39,198 nucleotides of DNA from Akkermansiaceae bacterium UBA5020 (GTDB lineage: Bacteria; Verrucomicrobiota; Verrucomicrobiia; Verrucomicrobiales; DEV007). The stretch is from NCBI GenBank assembly GCA_002396885.1, contig DGXY01000068.1:1-39198 (forward strand), given 5' to 3'. The notes beneath the pieces were generated by a model that was given only the letters and a program-made list of their open reading frames with translations, did no database searches and was not told the DNA's origin. Made by a program: the position numbers and the translations under genes. Positions 1 to 8,688 of the stretch are shown in pieces. Position 1 is the stretch's first letter, and each line of letters opens with the position of its first letter.

Positions 1-1174
1 TGTTCAGCCCGAGATTTAGTTCGACCGCGATCTCCTTCAAGTTATCGGACTTCGGGTTCCAGTTTGCCTTGAACGCGACGAGGTCGCTTTCGCGCAGGAC
101 CATCTCCGGATGTTTTAAAAAGGGTTCGAGGGCTTTCTCGTGATCGTTCTTGCTGCAAACCGCCAGCAGGACGCCACGCTCGCGCAAGGAGCGAAGATGT
201 CGTTGAAAGGCCTTGAAGGCTTCGCCGGTCCCGTTGGTATCGCCGAGCACGATCCCATCGAGACCGTCATCGCCGATGACACCGCCCCAGATCGTGTTGT
301 CGAGATCGAGGACGAGCACCTTCTTTGCCGGTCGGCGCAAATCGCAAACAATCGCGGCGGTCTCACGCGCGATCTGGACGGTGGTATCCGGAGAAGCCGG
401 CTGCTTGGTCGCAAACCAGGAACGCCGATCCTGCGAAGCGATCCCGCCCGCGCGCAGGCCGATCAGTTCCACGTCGCAGAGGTGGACGAATGCCGGGGCG
501 GCAAGACCCAGTTCAAGGTTCACCAGCTTCCGAAAGCTCCAGTCCGACGTGAGTGTGCGCGTCCGGATTTCACCGGGGTCGAAAGCGTTCGGGAGGAAGA
601 AGTTTGCGAGGATGATCTCGCTCCCGGAAATCTCATTGAGACGTTCCGCAAGGCCGAGGAGGTCGGCGACCAAAGCAAGGGCGGCGGACTCCGTCTCTTG
701 GCGGCCGGCCGTGATCGGAAGCTGGTGGGCGCATCGCTGCTGATTCGGAAACAGAAAGGTGTATTCCGGAGCGAAGCGGTGGAGTTCGCTCGTGACATCG
801 AGAATCTCGGCCACATAATTGTCGAACTCCCCGACCCAGAATTCGACTTCGAACGCCTTCGCCTCGAGATAGTGAACGGTCAATTCATGCAACGGATAGA
901 GATTGCATCCTCCGATGAAAGCAATCCGGAGCGGTGTGGCCGTCGATCGCAACGGTGCACCGGGCATGGTCTTGGCCTTTCGCCGGATGGCCGAAAGAGT
1001 CACGAGATCGGTGAAGTTGCCAGCCCGGTTCGTCGCCTCCCCCATCACTTCCCAGAATCGCGAATCACCTTCGGAAAGCAGCCGCTTGAGCCCCTGGAGG
1101 GGGCTCTCACCCGAATGCGAATGTATCCGTGAGGAGTCGAGATTGCTCATGTTCGAGGAGTTCGTCGGGGCCAT
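1..1174 (-). CDS. FkbH-like HAD-IIIC protein (3' end outside window)
   Basis: The minus strand stays open from the start to the left edge, so the C-terminus is missing. Around residues 289-293 it reads VLDLDNTIWGGVIGDDG, the DxDxT aspartyl nucleophile motif and flanks typical of FkbH-like proteins of HAD subfamily IIIC. The N-terminal region contains IAFIGGCNLYPL, also usual in this family. FkbH relatives load a three-carbon glyceryl unit from 1,3-bisphosphoglycerate onto an acyl carrier protein; here a carrier protein, an acyl ligase and a ketoreductase are encoded upstream in the same operon, which supports a role in making an acyl group for sugar decoration. The start is uncertain: ATG at 1174 or in-frame ATG at 1150, neither with a clear ribosome binding site. 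It lies 109 bases after the glycosyltransferase. The family assignment is firm; the substrate is inference. Confidence 0.88.
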   Translation of the reverse strand, partial: MAPTNSSNMSNLDSSRIHSHSGESPLQGLKRLLSEGDSRFWEVMGEATNRAGNFTDLVTLSAIRRKAKTMPGAPLRSTATPLRIAFIGGCNLYPLHELTVHYLEAKAFEVEFWVGEFDNYVAEILDVTSELHRFAPEYTFLFPNQQRCAHQLPITAGRQETESAALALVADLLGLAERLNEISGSEIILANFFLPNAFDPGEIRTRTLTSDWSFRKLVNLELGLAAPAFVHLCDVELIGLRAGGIASQDRRSWFATKQPASPDTTVQIARETAAIVCDLRRPAKKVLVLDLDNTIWGGVIGDDGLDGIVLGDTNGTGEAFKAFQRHLRSLRERGVLLAVCSKNDHEKALEPFLKHPEMVLRESDLVAFKANWNPKSDNLKEIAVELNLGLN

Positions 1175-1283
1175 CGCCAAGGGAAATCGGGCGACACCTT
1201 CAACCAATCATTCACAAGGGGGAAAAACGGTAAAACGCTCGAGGAATCGGATGCCCGAACCCATGAAACGCTTCCGGGCGCAT

Positions 1284-2480
1284 TCAAAACCAACGCTTCA
1301 ATTTTCCTCGCAAAGCCATCACCGTCTTCACCAACCCGATTTGATACCCGAGGAAGGTCGATTTCGAAATCGGTCCGGCCCCAGCCGAAAGATTCATCCA
1401 AGCCGGAAAAACTGATGCCATGTCATACTGGGCGGCTCTTTCGCGCATGCTCAGGCTGAGCGATTCACGGCCGGAAGCGTCCATTTCAAGCAATTCGGCG
1501 ATCTTCTCCTCGAAGGAGACGAGCGTTAAACCCGCCACAGGATCACCGAGATCCACCTCACGGCACTCCGAGAAAAATCCCGGAGTCCGGCCACTGGAGT
1601 CATGGGCCAAGGCCACGATCGAGGGAACCCCTGATGCGGCCGCTTCGACGAGTGAGGTGCCCATCCCCACGAATGCGCAGGCACTGGAGAAGACTTCGGG
1701 CAGGGTTCCATATTCTACGGATCCCCTCAAAAACACCCAATCGGAGGCCCCCAGGGAACGGATCGATTCCTCGATCATCACGCGAAGTTCGCCGTCCCCG
1801 AAGATCTCCAGCGTCATCTCATGGCCGCGCTCGCGAAGTCTTCCGATCGCCTCGACAAGGGGGATGAGGTAGGCCTTCATCGGATCGAGGCGACACAAGG
1901 TCACAAGGTTTTTGGCAGACCGGTTCGGGCCAACATTCCGGTATCTCCGCAAATCCACGGGCAAGGGAATCACGCGGCCATCAATCGCCTCTCCGAAAGC
2001 GGACTTCAGGTTTTCCAACTGCGGCTTCGACATGAACATTCGCTGCGAAGGATCGAGCGCCTCGGAGTAGTAACGGACGAACCGGCGCCACATGATTCCG
2101 GAGAGGCGGTGCGAGTCCGAGAAGTCAAAATGCGGCATGAAGTTGCCTACCACGGCGCGCGGCGGCTCTTCCTCCCGCCCGAACAGACAGTAGGAAATCA
2201 TCGCCGTATGAAATTCAAAATGAAAGACGGCATCAGGCTTGGAGAGCCCGAGACGCCTTCGCACGCTCGCGCCGCGCCACGGAATGTAGGCCAGATCGAG
2301 GAGCTCGCCCGATTCGACCAGCTTCGCACCGACGGGAAGCATTCCGCCCCAGGTGGAAGCGGATCGCACCAGGACGACGGGCTCGTGATCTGATTCGACG
2401 AGCCATTCACAGAAACGGACGATTAGAGTCTGAATGCCCCCAAGGGCATCCGGACCGTCCTGGATGATGAGAAGGTTCAC
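1284..2480 (-). CDS. Glycosyltransferase, GT4-like
   Basis: 398 residues from a GTG start whose first bases overlap the flippase stop (GTGA, 2477-2480); the open frame extends further upstream but that part reads as out-of-frame flippase sequence. The N-terminus, NLLIIQDGPDALGGIQTLIV, has the glycine-rich loop that opens GT-B glycosyltransferases. The C-terminal half carries FGDGELR and a segment ending SLVEAAASGVPSIVALA, the region of the E-x7-E nucleotide-sugar site of GT4-type enzymes. It probably transfers one sugar of the repeat unit to the undecaprenyl-linked glycan on the cytoplasmic face. Translational coupling with the flippase fits a repeat-unit assembly operon. Donor and acceptor cannot be read from the sequence. 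Confidence 0.85.
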   Translation of the reverse strand: MNLLIIQDGPDALGGIQTLIVRFCEWLVESDHEPVVLVRSASTWGGMLPVGAKLVESGELLDLAYIPWRGASVRRRLGLSKPDAVFHFEFHTAMISYCLFGREEEPPRAVVGNFMPHFDFSDSHRLSGIMWRRFVRYYSEALDPSQRMFMSKPQLENLKSAFGEAIDGRVIPLPVDLRRYRNVGPNRSAKNLVTLCRLDPMKAYLIPLVEAIGRLRERGHEMTLEIFGDGELRVMIEESIRSLGASDWVFLRGSVEYGTLPEVFSSACAFVGMGTSLVEAAASGVPSIVALAHDSSGRTPGFFSECREVDLGDPVAGLTLVSFEEKIAELLEMDASGRESLSLSMRERAAQYDMASVFPAWMNLSAGAGPISKSTFLGYQIGLVKTVMALRGKLKRWF

Positions 2481-3997
2481 AGCCGTCTTGCGAGGAATGG
2501 AATCTTGCGGAGGAATTCGGCCGGGGTCCGATGGAGGAGTCCGCGAAGACAAAAGACACCGACGAAACAGGTGAGCAACGCACCGGCCACGAGGTAGATC
2601 GGTCCCGAAAGAAAGAAATTGGATACGAAGACGACCAAAACCGCGAGAACGGCCCAAGCGAGGATCTTCAGACTGCCGCCATTCCAGCGGAACCCGGTGT
2701 CCATCGCCGCAACTCCGAAGATCATCACGGTGTACAACCCATACATGGCGGTAAAGCCGATGCCGGTTCCGGGAAGGCCCGCGACTTTGATTCCGATGAA
2801 AACGAACGTGAAATGCGACAGGTTCGCGATCACTTCCGTGACGAGAAAACTAATGTTCCTTCCCCTTGCGAGCTGGATGAAGGCCATCGGCCAGGAGATG
2901 ATTTTAAAAAGCAGCCCGATCACTTGCCACCGCAGGATTTCACCAGCGGCATCAAACTCGCCGGAGTAGAAGATACTGATGACCCAAGGCGAAAAGACCA
3001 AGGTCGCCAGCAGACCTGGCGTTGCGAGAAGCAGCGCCACCTCGGTCTGCTCGTTCACGAGCCGGTTCACGGCGGCCGGATCCGCGGCGAACGACGTCAG
3101 TCGCGGGAAGAAGTCAGCCCCCATCGCTTGAAGGATGAAGCTGGAGTAAATCCCCGAGATCGCGAAAGCTGCGGAATAATAACCCGCGGCCTCGATCCCC
3201 AGCGATCGGATGATGAGCATCCGGACGAGATACGCGACGGCTGCCGTCATGATCGCCGACGCCATGAAGACGGATCCGAGATGGAGGAGCGATCTCGCCT
3301 CCCGCGTGAACTCTTTCCGCGGAAGGGCTCCATCCGAACCCCCAACTTGTTTTGCGAATTTCCGCGCCAGAAAGAACGTGAACGCCGGCACGAGAATGAG
3401 CATGGGAACAACCCCGTCCAGACCGAACCAATAAACCAGCGGCACGCCAAGGAGCGTGCTGACCGCGGCACTGACGATGGTCAGTTTCGAGAGATCCCGG
3501 ATTCTCCGTGCTCCCTGGATAATGGAGGCATGGCCCTCGGAGGCGATCCCGAAAAGGACTGCAAAGGAGAGCAGGGCGATGGCCGTTGCGTGTTCGGCGT
3601 TGCCGAAGGTCAACTTCGATACGAAGGGGCTCGCGCAGGCCAAAGCGATGGCGCCAGCCGCGCCGAGGAGGAGCGAGAATCTCCGGATCGTCCATACCGA
3701 TTGAGCCAGTTTTTCAGGGGATTCTTCCGATTCGGCACTCGCGATTCGTCGCACTCCGCTGCCGCCAATGCCGAGCCCGAAGATCGTAACGGAAAGTCCG
3801 ATGAGCGTTGTGAAGGTTCCGAGGATTCCAACTCCCGCAGGCCCCAGAGCAAGTGCCACGACCTTGGTCCGAACGACACTGAAGGCAAGTGAGATGAGGG
3901 AAGCGCCGCCCGTGAATGCCGTTGAACGGAGGATCTGTCCGTAGGAGGAAACCGGCTTGCCGGAATCTTCTTGGGAATTTGGAGAGTCGTTTGTCAC
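2477..3997 (-). CDS. Wzx-type polysaccharide flippase (MOP superfamily)
   Basis: 506 residues, highly hydrophobic, with about a dozen predicted membrane segments starting near residue 27 (FTGGASLISLAFSVVRTKVV) and the N-terminal pattern of Wzx/RfbX O-antigen flippases (LGPAGVGILGTFTTLIGL). The protein would move undecaprenyl-diphosphate-linked repeat units from the cytoplasmic to the periplasmic face of the inner membrane. The start is GTG at 3997, nine bases after the aminotransferase stop; the short polar leader before the first helix fits. Its stop overlaps the next glycosyltransferase start by four bases. Length is slightly above the usual 400-480 residues for Wzx. A flippase implies Wzx/Wzy-type assembly, with the polymerase candidate at 13446-14864. 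Confidence 0.88.
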   Translation of the reverse strand: MTNDSPNSQEDSGKPVSSYGQILRSTAFTGGASLISLAFSVVRTKVVALALGPAGVGILGTFTTLIGLSVTIFGLGIGGSGVRRIASAESEESPEKLAQSVWTIRRFSLLLGAAGAIALACASPFVSKLTFGNAEHATAIALLSFAVLFGIASEGHASIIQGARRIRDLSKLTIVSAAVSTLLGVPLVYWFGLDGVVPMLILVPAFTFFLARKFAKQVGGSDGALPRKEFTREARSLLHLGSVFMASAIMTAAVAYLVRMLIIRSLGIEAAGYYSAAFAISGIYSSFILQAMGADFFPRLTSFAADPAAVNRLVNEQTEVALLLATPGLLATLVFSPWVISIFYSGEFDAAGEILRWQVIGLLFKIISWPMAFIQLARGRNISFLVTEVIANLSHFTFVFIGIKVAGLPGTGIGFTAMYGLYTVMIFGVAAMDTGFRWNGGSLKILAWAVLAVLVVFVSNFFLSGPIYLVAGALLTCFVGVFCLRGLLHRTPAEFLRKIPFLARRL

Positions 3998-4006
3998 GTG
4001 AAGAAT

Positions 4007-5116
4007 CTAATTCACAAACTCGCGAACCGCGTCGCACACGACCGAGAGTTGCTCTTCCCGAAGATGCGGACCGATCGGCAGACTCAAGATTTCCTCGGCG
4101 AGGGACTCGGCGATGGGGAGATCCGGCCAAGAATGGTTTCCAGACTCCACGGAATACGCCCCCGAGCGGTGAGGTGGAATCGGATAGTGGATCAAGGTCG
4201 CGACCCCTCGTTCGGTGAGGTGCTGCTGCAAGGCATCCCGCCTCGGATGCCGGATGACAAACAAATGCCAGACCGGATCAGCCCAATCCGGAACGCGCGG
4301 TAGGATGAGTGATTCGTTGTCAGCCAACCCCTCGAGATATGTCCCGGCAACTCTCGCCCTGCGTGAGTTCCATTCGTCGAGGTGACGCAACTTCACCCGG
4401 AGAAACGCGGCTTGGAGTTCGTCGATGCGAGAGTTGAATCCGACCACTTCGTTGTGGTAGCGGACACGGGAGCCGTAGTTCCGCAGGACTTTTATCTTTT
4501 CGGCGAGGTCCGGATCGTTCGTGGTGACGGCTCCGGCTTCACCGTAGGCCCCGAGATTCTTGCTGGGATAGAAACTGTGGCACTCGATGTCGGCGAGACC
4601 ACCCACACTCCTGCCCTTGTAGCGCGCCCCTTGCGCCTGCGCATTGTCGATCGCGAAGTGGAGTCCGTGATCATCGGCCATCTTCCGGATTTGATCATAG
4701 TCGCAGGGTTGGCCATAGAGATTCACCGCGAGAATTGCCTTGGTCCGGCGGGAAATGGCGGTCTCAATCTTTTCGGGATCGATGTTGAAGGTCCCGGGAT
4801 CCGGCTCGACTGGAACCGGTTTCGCACCGGCCTGAGTCACTGCCAGCCAGGTGGCGATGTAGGTGTTCGAGGGGACGATGACTTCGTCCCCAGGTTTCAC
4901 CCCCAGGGCCAGGAGAGCGAGATGCAGGGCCTCGAGGCCGTTGGCAACACCCACGGCATGCGCCGCTCCGCAGAACGCCGCGTATTCCTCCTCGAACGCT
5001 GCCGTCTCCCCGCCGAGCACGAACCAGCCCGATTCCATGAAGCGGAGGTAGGCGGCATCGAGTTCCTCCTTTAGCTCTGCGTAGGGCTGGTGAAAATCTT
5101 GGAAGGGGACCTTCAT
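4007..5116 (-). CDS. DegT/DnrJ/EryC1 sugar aminotransferase (FdtB/QdtB-like)
   Basis: 369 residues from ATG 5116; the longer open frame upstream is the ketoisomerase read in another frame. The start, MKVPFQDFHQPY, is typical of PLP-dependent sugar aminotransferases that act at C3. The PLP lysine is K186 in SFYPSKNLGAYGEAGA, and D157-N-A-Q160 holds the pyridine nitrogen contact. GLEALHLALLALGVKPGDEV at residues 60-79 is the cofactor phosphate region. Placed directly after an FdtA/QdtA homologue, it most likely aminates dTDP-3-keto-6-deoxyhexose to dTDP-3-amino-3,6-dideoxyhexose (Fuc3N or Qui3N). The stereochemistry at C4 cannot be decided from this gene. It sits 23 bases downstream of the ketoisomerase. 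Confidence 0.9.
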   Translation of the reverse strand: MKVPFQDFHQPYAELKEELDAAYLRFMESGWFVLGGETAAFEEEYAAFCGAAHAVGVANGLEALHLALLALGVKPGDEVIVPSNTYIATWLAVTQAGAKPVPVEPDPGTFNIDPEKIETAISRRTKAILAVNLYGQPCDYDQIRKMADDHGLHFAIDNAQAQGARYKGRSVGGLADIECHSFYPSKNLGAYGEAGAVTTNDPDLAEKIKVLRNYGSRVRYHNEVVGFNSRIDELQAAFLRVKLRHLDEWNSRRARVAGTYLEGLADNESLILPRVPDWADPVWHLFVIRHPRRDALQQHLTERGVATLIHYPIPPHRSGAYSVESGNHSWPDLPIAESLAEEILSLPIGPHLREEQLSVVCDAVREFVN

Positions 5117-5139
5117 GCAAGGGGAGGATTCGGGGACAC

Positions 5140-5553
5140 CTATTTTCCCGCCTCGACCGCGGACAGAAACTGATCGTGATCTCGGAAGTAGTCGTCTTCG
5201 CTGTAGCATTCGGAGGCGAGCACGAGGCACACCGCGCCGGACGAGAAATTGTCCATCTCGCGCCAGATCATGGGAGGAAGATGGAGCCCGTAATAGGAGC
5301 GGTTGAGATGGAAGCGACGTGATTCGGAGCCGGCTTCGACGACCACATCGAAGCTTCCCGAGATCGCGATCAGAAATTGGTGGCATCGCCGGAGGGCGTG
5401 GCCGCCACGATCCGCACCGCCGGGCACGTCATAGAGGTAGAAGACCCTTTTGATCGGAAACGGAACATGATGCCCGCCCTCGATAAACGTAAGGTTCCCC
5501 CTCGGATCGGAAATCTTGGGGAGGTCGATGAGTTGGCAGGATTGGAGGGACAT
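5140..5553 (-). CDS. FdtA/QdtA-like dTDP-sugar 3,4-ketoisomerase (WxcM cupin)
   Basis: 137 residues from ATG 5553; an upstream TTG at 5631 would add a basic, proline-rich tail unlike the family. The cupin pattern is clear: DPRGNLTFIEGG, KRVFYLYDVP, RGGHALRRCHQFLIAISGSF, then LPPMIWREMDNFSSGAVCLV and a C-terminal ECYSEDDYFRDHDQF. Family members isomerise dTDP-4-keto-6-deoxyglucose to the 3-keto sugar. The usual HAH motif reads H52-A-L54 here, so the second histidine is absent (see findings). Neighbours are the SDR upstream, with a 74-base gap, and the aminotransferase downstream, the same order of function as in the fdt and qdt pathways. The family is certain; normal activity is less so. Confidence 0.88.
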   Translation of the reverse strand: MSLQSCQLIDLPKISDPRGNLTFIEGGHHVPFPIKRVFYLYDVPGGADRGGHALRRCHQFLIAISGSFDVVVEAGSESRRFHLNRSYYGLHLPPMIWREMDNFSSGAVCLVLASECYSEDDYFRDHDQFLSAVEAGK

Positions 5554-5627
5554 AGGGCGAAGAGGCAAGGGCGGTTGATTTCGAATCCGGAATCTCCGGC
5601 GCCAACGCGCGGGGCTCGGCAGGTTGA

Positions 5628-6356
5628 TCAAGACGTAACGCCCCCGTCGACGGCGATGGTTTGTCCGGTGATGTTCGTGTCAGTGAAGAGGAGCAGATCG
5701 ACCACCGGCAGCAACTGGGCATCGGTCGTCAATTGCCGGGTCGGCGTCCGTCGCTTGATGGTGTCGAGTTGGTCGGGGGAAAGCACCGAGGACATCTCCG
5801 ATTCGAAGAACCCGGGAGCCACCGCATTGACGAGAATTCCCCGGCCGCTGGTTTCGTGGGCGAGGGAACGGGTGAAGGCGTCCATCGCCCCCTTGGTGGC
5901 GGAGTAAACCGTGAGTCCGTTGTAGCCCTTCAGCCCGCAGATCGAAGTGATGTTCAGGACCCGTCCGCCTTCGCTCTGGAGGAGCATCCGCTTGAGAACG
6001 AGGCGCGTCAGCAAAATGGGAGCGGTGACGTTCGTGGCGATGATTCTTTCGATCATGTCAGGCGGGGTGTGGACGAGGAGGTGGTCCTGCCCGATCGCCG
6101 CGTTGTTGACGAGCGCGTGGATGACGCCATGACGCTCGATGAGCCGGTCCACGAAAGGGGTCAGGCTCGGGAGGTCTCCGGCATCGGCGGCGAAAAACTC
6201 GAACCGCCCCGGGAAGCGCTCCGCCAGTTCATCCATCAACGGGGTCTTGCTGCGGGCGAACGTGCCGACCGCGTGTCCGCTTTCGAGGAAATGAGTGACG
6301 AGGTGGGCGCCCAAACCGCGGGAGCCTCCACTGACGAGAACCAGTTTTGGGTTCAT
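5628..6356 (-). CDS. SDR oxidoreductase, FabG-like 3-ketoacyl-ACP reductase
   Basis: 242 residues, the standard length for a classical short-chain dehydrogenase. Visible motifs are the GGSRGLG nucleotide loop at residues 10-16, NNAA at 84-87, the catalytic Ser138 in NITS, and Y151-S-A-T-K155. The C-terminus, TGQTIAVDGGVTS, is the usual FabG ending. The acyl ligase stops six bases upstream and a carrier protein precedes that, so the likely substrate is a 3-ketoacyl group on the local carrier, reduced to a 3-hydroxyacyl chain. A sugar dehydrogenase role is possible but less favoured by the neighbours. Confidence 0.88.
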   Translation of the reverse strand: MNPKLVLVSGGSRGLGAHLVTHFLESGHAVGTFARSKTPLMDELAERFPGRFEFFAADAGDLPSLTPFVDRLIERHGVIHALVNNAAIGQDHLLVHTPPDMIERIIATNVTAPILLTRLVLKRMLLQSEGGRVLNITSICGLKGYNGLTVYSATKGAMDAFTRSLAHETSGRGILVNAVAPGFFESEMSSVLSPDQLDTIKRRTPTRQLTTDAQLLPVVDLLLFTDTNITGQTIAVDGGVTS

Positions 6357-6362
6357 GGGAAG

Positions 6363-7631
6363 TTACAGGGAACTCTTGAGCGTTGATTCCACCGGGATGC
6401 TCTCGAGAAGGTTCCAGAAACGGGGCACGGCGTATTCGGGAAGGCGTTCAGAGGCGTGCCGGGTCAGTGCGACCTCGTCGAACGTGGCCCCGCCGACCAG
6501 GACCAGATCGACCTCGGGAAGAAAACCGACCAACGGCGATCGGACCGCCCGCACCCGGCACCAAGACACCTCCGGGTGGTCGAGGATCGCGGACTCGATG
6601 TCTGCCGGAAACGCCTTGTTGCCCCCGACATTGATCAGTTTTGCGTTCACCCGACCAAGGAAACAAACGCGCTTTCCCCGGATTTCGACGAGGTCTCCGG
6701 TGTCGATCCATTCCTCGTGCCGTCCGTTCGCGGCAAGCGTCGAATAGGGGGAGCGCACGAGAAGATTCCCATCGACAAGCTTCAGCGCCGGCCGTCCGGG
6801 TGTCTCGAGATCCAGCAGGTCTGCCGGGAAGCCGGCGAGTCCGTCTTTGACGACGATGCAAGCGCCCGCCTCGGTCGACGCATAAACATGACTGATCTCC
6901 ACGTTCGGGAAGGTTTCCCGCAGTCGGTCGAGAATGGGTTGGTCCGCCATCTCTCCGCCGAGGGATAGGGTCTTCAAGGCAAGATCCCGGAGACCGGACG
7001 CTCCCGCGCGCAGGAGGGCGAGCCGCCAGAAGGTCGGGGTTGCTGAAATGCTGTCGACGCCGTCCCTCGCCGCGATCGCCAAGAGGTCCTGCGGATCATC
7101 CACCTCCGCCACCACGAGCGACTGGCCCGGCATGAAAAGACCGAGGCAAATCAATTGGTACCAGGCATAGGTGCCGGCGAGGTATGGCACTAACCAACGT
7201 CGTTGGCTCGAGTCCGAGGCCGTTCGCCGGGTGTAGAGGGTTTCCCACCGGTGTGAAACCAGCTTGGGAGTTCCGGTCGTTCCCGAAGTGAGCAGCCAGA
7301 CCCGCCCCGGAACGGATTCGACCATGACGGGCGGAGGCGTCATGGAGCCGGAATCCACCTCGACGATTGCAAAACCTTCTCTTCCCAGCAGATCCCGGAT
7401 TGCTTCCGAGTAGCGATCCCGGCCGATGACGAGAAAATCGATGTTTGCCACCACCGCAAATGCCACCGCCTCGAGGGCCGCCCGCAAATCGGGAACCACG
7501 ATCGCCACGGGGACGCCCGGGGAAGTGAGCGAGCGTGATCCGGGACGGTTCGAAAAGGCCACGCCAAGCGCTTCCCAGGTGCTTGGTGCGCCATCTGCGA
7601 CGACGAGGTTTTCCAAGATCGGTTCAGGCAT
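6363..7631 (-). CDS. AMP-forming acyl-CoA/ACP ligase-like protein
   Basis: 422 residues, short for the ANL superfamily (usually about 500-550), with a reduced N-terminal domain. The phosphate-binding loop is LLTSGTTGTPK at residues 113-123. Later come YASTEAGA, WIDTGDLVEIRG with the ATP ribose-binding aspartate, and the C-terminal ESTLKSSL, which carries the lysine expected for adenylation. It should activate a carboxylic acid as acyl-AMP and pass it to the carrier protein encoded just upstream; the two genes overlap by eight bases (7624-7631), which suggests coupled translation. Comparable ligase plus carrier pairs are known in O-antigen clusters that N-acylate amino sugars. The acid itself is unknown. 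Confidence 0.87.
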   Translation of the reverse strand: MPEPILENLVVADGAPSTWEALGVAFSNRPGSRSLTSPGVPVAIVVPDLRAALEAVAFAVVANIDFLVIGRDRYSEAIRDLLGREGFAIVEVDSGSMTPPPVMVESVPGRVWLLTSGTTGTPKLVSHRWETLYTRRTASDSSQRRWLVPYLAGTYAWYQLICLGLFMPGQSLVVAEVDDPQDLLAIAARDGVDSISATPTFWRLALLRAGASGLRDLALKTLSLGGEMADQPILDRLRETFPNVEISHVYASTEAGACIVVKDGLAGFPADLLDLETPGRPALKLVDGNLLVRSPYSTLAANGRHEEWIDTGDLVEIRGKRVCFLGRVNAKLINVGGNKAFPADIESAILDHPEVSWCRVRAVRSPLVGFLPEVDLVLVGGATFDEVALTRHASERLPEYAVPRFWNLLESIPVESTLKSSL

Positions 7632-7869
7632 CCTGCGTCGCGTGCTCGAAGAAATTCAGGACGTCGGCAACGGTATCGATGGATCGCATCAAGGCCGCAT
7701 CGAAATTGAGTTCACGACCTGCGGCACGCTCGACCCGGAGGGCGAGTTCCGAAAAGTCGAGGCTGCGGAAACCGACATCGCGAAGAAGCATCGCGTCTTC
7801 ATCGACGGTCGCTTTCCCCTGGCGGGAAAGAATACCGTTCATCAATTCTTTGATTTCTGGGCGTGTCAT
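7624..7869 (-). CDS. Acyl carrier protein
   Basis: 81 residues from ATG 7869, five bases after the acyltransferase stop. A TTG at 7878 would add three residues and overlap that stop; ATG is preferred. The protein has the four-helix carrier pattern: a charged first helix, then LLRDVGFRSLDFSELALRVE, then a last helix ending in VADVLNFFEHA. S36 in GFRSLDF is the expected phosphopantetheine attachment site; the residue before it is Arg, where most carriers have Asp (DSL). It probably carries the acyl group activated by the next gene product, modified by the SDR and perhaps FkbH-like enzymes, and delivered by the hexapeptide acyltransferase encoded immediately before it. Confidence 0.9.
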   Translation of the reverse strand: MTRPEIKELMNGILSRQGKATVDEDAMLLRDVGFRSLDFSELALRVERAAGRELNFDAALMRSIDTVADVLNFFEHATQDA

Positions 7870-7874
7870 GGGCT

Positions 7875-8681
7875 TCAAGGGTGGGAGAGAACCAGGTCGT
7901 TCCGTGTCGCGAGGACTTCATCCTTTAGTTGCTGGAGGCGGACAAGGGCTTCCGGTGGATAACCCCGGTCGAAGTGTCGCATCCAAGGATGCCGGGTACC
8001 CGATTCAAAATGGATCAGGCCACTGACATGGCTGACGATCTTTCCTTCATGACCGGCAACGACCGCGCCGGGAGGAATGATTCCGCACGCCTGCGCTCCC
8101 GCCGAGACAAAGGCGCCCTTTCCGATGGAGGTCCCGGGCATCATGGTGACGCCGACGCAGACGACCGCGCCATCGCCGATTTTGACCGGCGCGGATATCA
8201 TCGAAGGGGGGAGCGGATCGTTCGTCGCGGTGGTGAGGGAGAAGAGCCACACGAAATGACCGATCTCCGTACCCTTGCCGACGTGGGCATAGCCGTGGAG
8301 ACGACAGTAGTCGCCAAAGGAGGAATCGCCCTCGATGTCGCAGAAATTCCCGACGCGGAGATTCGCACCGGCGACGGTTCGTTCGCGAATCACAACATGA
8401 TGTCCGGTTTCCAACCGGTCGCCGAACTCGCTCGATGAATAGAGCACCGAGTGCGATCGAATGATCGAGTTTCTCCCGATCTTCAGCTTCGAGGAAGGCC
8501 CGGGGCCCTCGTGGCCGAGGACGCAGAATTCGCCGATCTTGGTTCCGTCACCGATCGAGACATTGTCGTAGACGACCGATCCGGGGCCGATCGAAACGGA
8601 TTCTCCGATCTCCGCGTTCATGGACACGCGGGCTTCCGGGAAGCCCGAGTCCCATCGTGGATCTGTAGGGGAGGCTGTCAT
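7875..8681 (-). CDS. Left-handed beta-helix (hexapeptide) acyltransferase
   Basis: 268 residues from ATG 8681, seven bases after the rfbA-type stop; the extra upstream open frame is rfbA read out of frame. Repeated I-G-x-x-x-x hexapeptides run from about residue 20 to 205 (IGESVSIGPGSVVYDNVSIG, then IGDGAVVCVGVTMMPGTSIG), giving a left-handed beta-helix. A C-terminal helical tail of about 50 residues follows. Enzymes of this fold transfer acyl groups from CoA or acyl-ACP to sugar amines or hydroxyls and act as trimers. With an aminotransferase and a carrier protein in the same operon, N-acylation of the 3-amino sugar by acyl-ACP is the best reading. A histidine candidate for catalysis lies in RLHGYAHVGKG, but I cannot prove its role. 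Confidence 0.85.
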   Translation of the reverse strand: MTASPTDPRWDSGFPEARVSMNAEIGESVSIGPGSVVYDNVSIGDGTKIGEFCVLGHEGPGPSSKLKIGRNSIIRSHSVLYSSSEFGDRLETGHHVVIRERTVAGANLRVGNFCDIEGDSSFGDYCRLHGYAHVGKGTEIGHFVWLFSLTTATNDPLPPSMISAPVKIGDGAVVCVGVTMMPGTSIGKGAFVSAGAQACGIIPPGAVVAGHEGKIVSHVSGLIHFESGTRHPWMRHFDRGYPPEALVRLQQLKDEVLATRNDLVLSHP

Positions 8682-8688
8682 GCGTTCG

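Noticed and set aside
140..1132. 330-codon open frame on the plus strand at the left edge
   Set aside because: The minus strand here carries the FkbH-like HAD motif in a frame open to the edge; the plus frame is its shadow.
2531..3892. 453-codon plus-strand frame over the flippase
   Set aside because: Charged, low-complexity translation antisense to a clear membrane protein gene.
5554..5631. N-terminal extension of the ketoisomerase from TTG 5631
   Set aside because: The added 26 residues are basic and proline-rich and do not resemble the family; ATG 5553 gives the usual length.
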